7,759 nt of DNA from JBDHTS01 sp044220535 (GTDB taxonomy: Bacteria; Pseudomonadota; Alphaproteobacteria; Micavibrionales; Micavibrionaceae): assembly GCA_044220535.1 (NCBI GenBank), contig JBGAQU010000099.1, positions 1 to 7,759 on the forward strand. Direction: 5' to 3'. Positions 6,538-7,759 of the stretch are shown one piece after another. The notes beneath the pieces are model-generated. The model ran no database searches and was not told the DNA's origin. It saw only the letters and a program-made list of their open reading frames with translations. The translations under genes and the position numbers were made by a program. Position 1 is the stretch's first letter, and each line of letters starts with the position of its first letter.

Positions 6538-7007
6538 GAAATAAACTGCGTATATTGCTGGCTGTTTTCGTTCTGGCCCTGTCTTGCGGCCCGGCCATGG
6601 CGTTCTGGGACAACTGGCCGGATGTCAGCGACGGCATGGTAAAAACCATCGCCAAAATGACGCGTGACCGGATGGATGAGTTTCTGAAACTGGACAACAA
6701 CATGACGTTGCCTCCGGAAACCGAAGCTGAAAAACAAAAACCCGTCATTCCGTTTGAAGACCAGCGCCGTTTCGTCCGCCGCGGCATGATCAATACCTAT
6801 GCCGAATGGTGCGGTTACGACTGGAAACAGAAAAGCGCCGTGCCGTATCTGATGGAAGAAAACAAGAAAAACATCTGGTCGCAGCGGCAACTGGCCTATA
6901 TGAAATACCTTATGTTCAACGCGCAAAGCGGCCTTGAGAAGAACATTAAAAAAGGCGAATGCCCGCCCGCAACGAAGCGCGTTGTGGAGAATTATATTTA
7001 TACATAA
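6534..7007 (+). CDS. Small secreted (periplasmic) protein of unknown function
   Basis: This 157-residue protein starts at a GTG whose last two bases form part of the fabI TGA stop (a GTGA overlap), so the two genes are probably co-transcribed and coupled. Residues 1-23 form a standard Sec signal peptide: a basic N-terminus (MRNKLR), a hydrophobic core (ILLAVFVLAL) and an AMA cleavage site, leaving a mature protein beginning FWDNW. C18 is not in a proper lipobox, because the -3 position is Ala rather than Leu/Val/Ile. The mature part, about 134 residues, is charged, mostly helical and rich in Lys/Glu, with aromatic patches. It holds only two cysteines, C93 (in EWCGYDW) and C143 (in GECPP), which could form a disulfide in the periplasm. 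I recognise no family. The link to FabI suggests, weakly, a role in envelope or lipid physiology. Confidence 0.85.
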   Translation: MRNKLRILLAVFVLALSCGPAMAFWDNWPDVSDGMVKTIAKMTRDRMDEFLKLDNNMTLPPETEAEKQKPVIPFEDQRRFVRRGMINTYAEWCGYDWKQKSAVPYLMEENKKNIWSQRQLAYMKYLMFNAQSGLEKNIKKGECPPATKRVVENYIYT

Positions 7008-7013
7008 TCGTTG

Positions 7014-7670
7014 TCACGGCAACGGGCTGAAGGCGATATGCATAAAGATGCGATGTACTGGTCTGGTGCCCGTATTTGTTTCACCCCTGTGCAGGGTTAA
7101 TGTGTCGTAACGAACCACTTGCCCCGGCTCTGGTTGGAAAGTCAGGCCAGACTTCAGGGCTGTTTCCCCTAATTCATCCCATATTCGGTCATTGCCGACC
7201 GTCTTGCGTGCAGGCAGGGGCATGTTTTCCGGCGTTGTCAGTCTGGTTATGTAGCGGGTTGGCAGGCAGGTGCTGACGCTATATCCGATAGAAACCGGCA
7301 GGCTGTTTTCGGGTGACGCCGCACGTAAGTTACGGATTAAGTCAAAATGCCAGAAGCCAGCCCGCAGACAGGATTCCGGTTCAACCATTCCGGCATGCAC
7401 CAGCGTGTAGAGATAAAAACCATCAGGATCGACGCCAAGGCTGCGTATATTGCCAGCCGCTAAATTATACAGAGCCTTTAATCCAGCCGGTGCATTGGGG
7501 GGCAGCATCCTGCCTTTTTCAGGCGCTATCGGTTCGCGCGGACGATGATGATAGTCACCGTCAATCCCTGTCTTGAGACTATCAAGGCTGATCGAACCGG
7601 CCACGGTACAGAATGCATGCGTCCTTAAATCAAATTGATCGTTAACCCAAAATTCCGTCAGTTTTTTCAT
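7014..7670 (-). CDS. Putative Fe(II)/2-oxoglutarate-type oxygenase
   Basis: This 218-residue protein has a pattern typical of the double-stranded beta-helix Fe(II)/2-oxoglutarate oxygenases. W-H108-F-D110 would supply the first two iron ligands. PGQVVRYDTLTLHRG (182-196) resembles the strand carrying the distal histidine, H194. R203 (9 residues later) or R207 would bind the 2-oxoglutarate carboxylate. The 86-residue spacing between H108 and H194 is within the usual range. There is no signal peptide or membrane segment, so it should be cytosolic; the substrate is unknown. The assignment comes from motifs alone, and other cupin-like folds show similar spacing. The ATG at 7670 is preceded by a GGGA about nine bases upstream. 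The gene converges on the fabI unit with only 6 nt between stops. Its AT-rich leader differs from the rest of the window and may indicate separate regulation or acquisition. Confidence 0.6.
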   Translation of the reverse strand: MKKLTEFWVNDQFDLRTHAFCTVAGSISLDSLKTGIDGDYHHRPREPIAPEKGRMLPPNAPAGLKALYNLAAGNIRSLGVDPDGFYLYTLVHAGMVEPESCLRAGFWHFDLIRNLRAASPENSLPVSIGYSVSTCLPTRYITRLTTPENMPLPARKTVGNDRIWDELGETALKSGLTFQPEPGQVVRYDTLTLHRGETNTGTRPVHRIFMHIAFSPLP

Positions 7671-7759
7671 GGCCTATTCCCGTTTTTTGTCTGAGGAATA
7701 TTGCTCAATTTTATTTGATATATAAAATATTGTATTTATATAGATTTGATATATTATAT
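7671..7759 (-). promoter_or_regulatory. Very AT-rich leader and promoter region of the putative oxygenase gene
   Basis: From about 7697 to the window edge the sequence is almost entirely A and T, unlike everything to its left. On the minus strand it offers several -10-like hexamers, including TATAAT at 7758-7753 and TATAAA at 7740-7735, so a single promoter cannot be picked. The region continues beyond the window. Such DNA is often bent and bound by nucleoid proteins; that is inference here. Confidence 0.4.
7713..7754. repeat. 11-nt direct repeat, two copies 31 nt apart
   Basis: ATTTGATATAT occurs at 7713-7723 and again at 7744-7754, both in the same orientation. The 31-nt period is close to three helical turns, so both copies would face the same side of the DNA, as paired binding sites of one regulator often do. 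The low sequence complexity of the region makes chance a real alternative. Confidence 0.45.

Noticed and set aside
6534..6605. Lipoprotein signal at C18 of the secreted protein
   Set aside because: The residue three before the cysteine is Ala rather than Leu/Val/Ile, and a better AMA cleavage site for signal peptidase I follows at residues 21-23.
7009..7024. Short hairpin (CGTTG/CAACG) between the convergent stop codons as a terminator
   Set aside because: The stem is only five base pairs plus a wobble, with no T-run on the plus side. The minus side is AT-rich, but this is too weak to annotate.

Overview
The window looks like ordinary chromosomal DNA from a Gram-negative alphaproteobacterium of moderate GC content. 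Three things suggest this. There is a direct-repeat SOS operator of the GTTC-N7-GTTC type, which is the alphaproteobacterial LexA site. The FabI sequence has alphaproteobacterial character. There is also a gammaproteobacterial-style PepN. A Micavibrio-like lineage is a guess only; no marker in the window fixes the genus. Coding density is high: the largest gene-free stretch is the 188-nt divergent region at 5495-5682, so no gap exceeds 300 bases. I see no rRNA, tRNA, CRISPR array, insertion sequence or phage gene.

Layout. At the left edge is the 3' part of pepN (+), which runs into a strong hairpin at 1507-1535 and converges with trxB. Three genes then read leftward: a 530-residue protein I cannot assign (5494 to 3902), a Y-family translesion DNA polymerase (3838 to 2567) and thioredoxin reductase trxB (2515 to 1550). 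The polymerase has its own promoter, with a perfect LexA-type box over the predicted transcription start, so it is read as an SOS gene separate from the unknown gene upstream. trxB has a consensus -10 in its own short leader.

Rightward from 5683, fabI (enoyl-ACP reductase, the last step of each fatty-acid elongation cycle) overlaps by four bases a small secreted protein of unknown function, giving a coupled two-gene unit. It converges, with a 6-nt gap, on a leftward gene at 7670-7014 whose HxD...H...R pattern suggests an Fe(II)/2-oxoglutarate-type oxygenase. That gene is preceded by an extremely AT-rich leader containing an 11-nt direct repeat 31 nt apart.

The genes do not form one pathway. 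They cover peptide breakdown, thiol redox balance, damage-tolerant DNA synthesis and lipid synthesis, plus three poorly characterised proteins. I did not find a convincing new multi-gene system. The most informative items are the SOS-controlled polymerase with its corrected start, the unassigned 530-residue protein next to it, and the putative oxygenase with its unusual leader.
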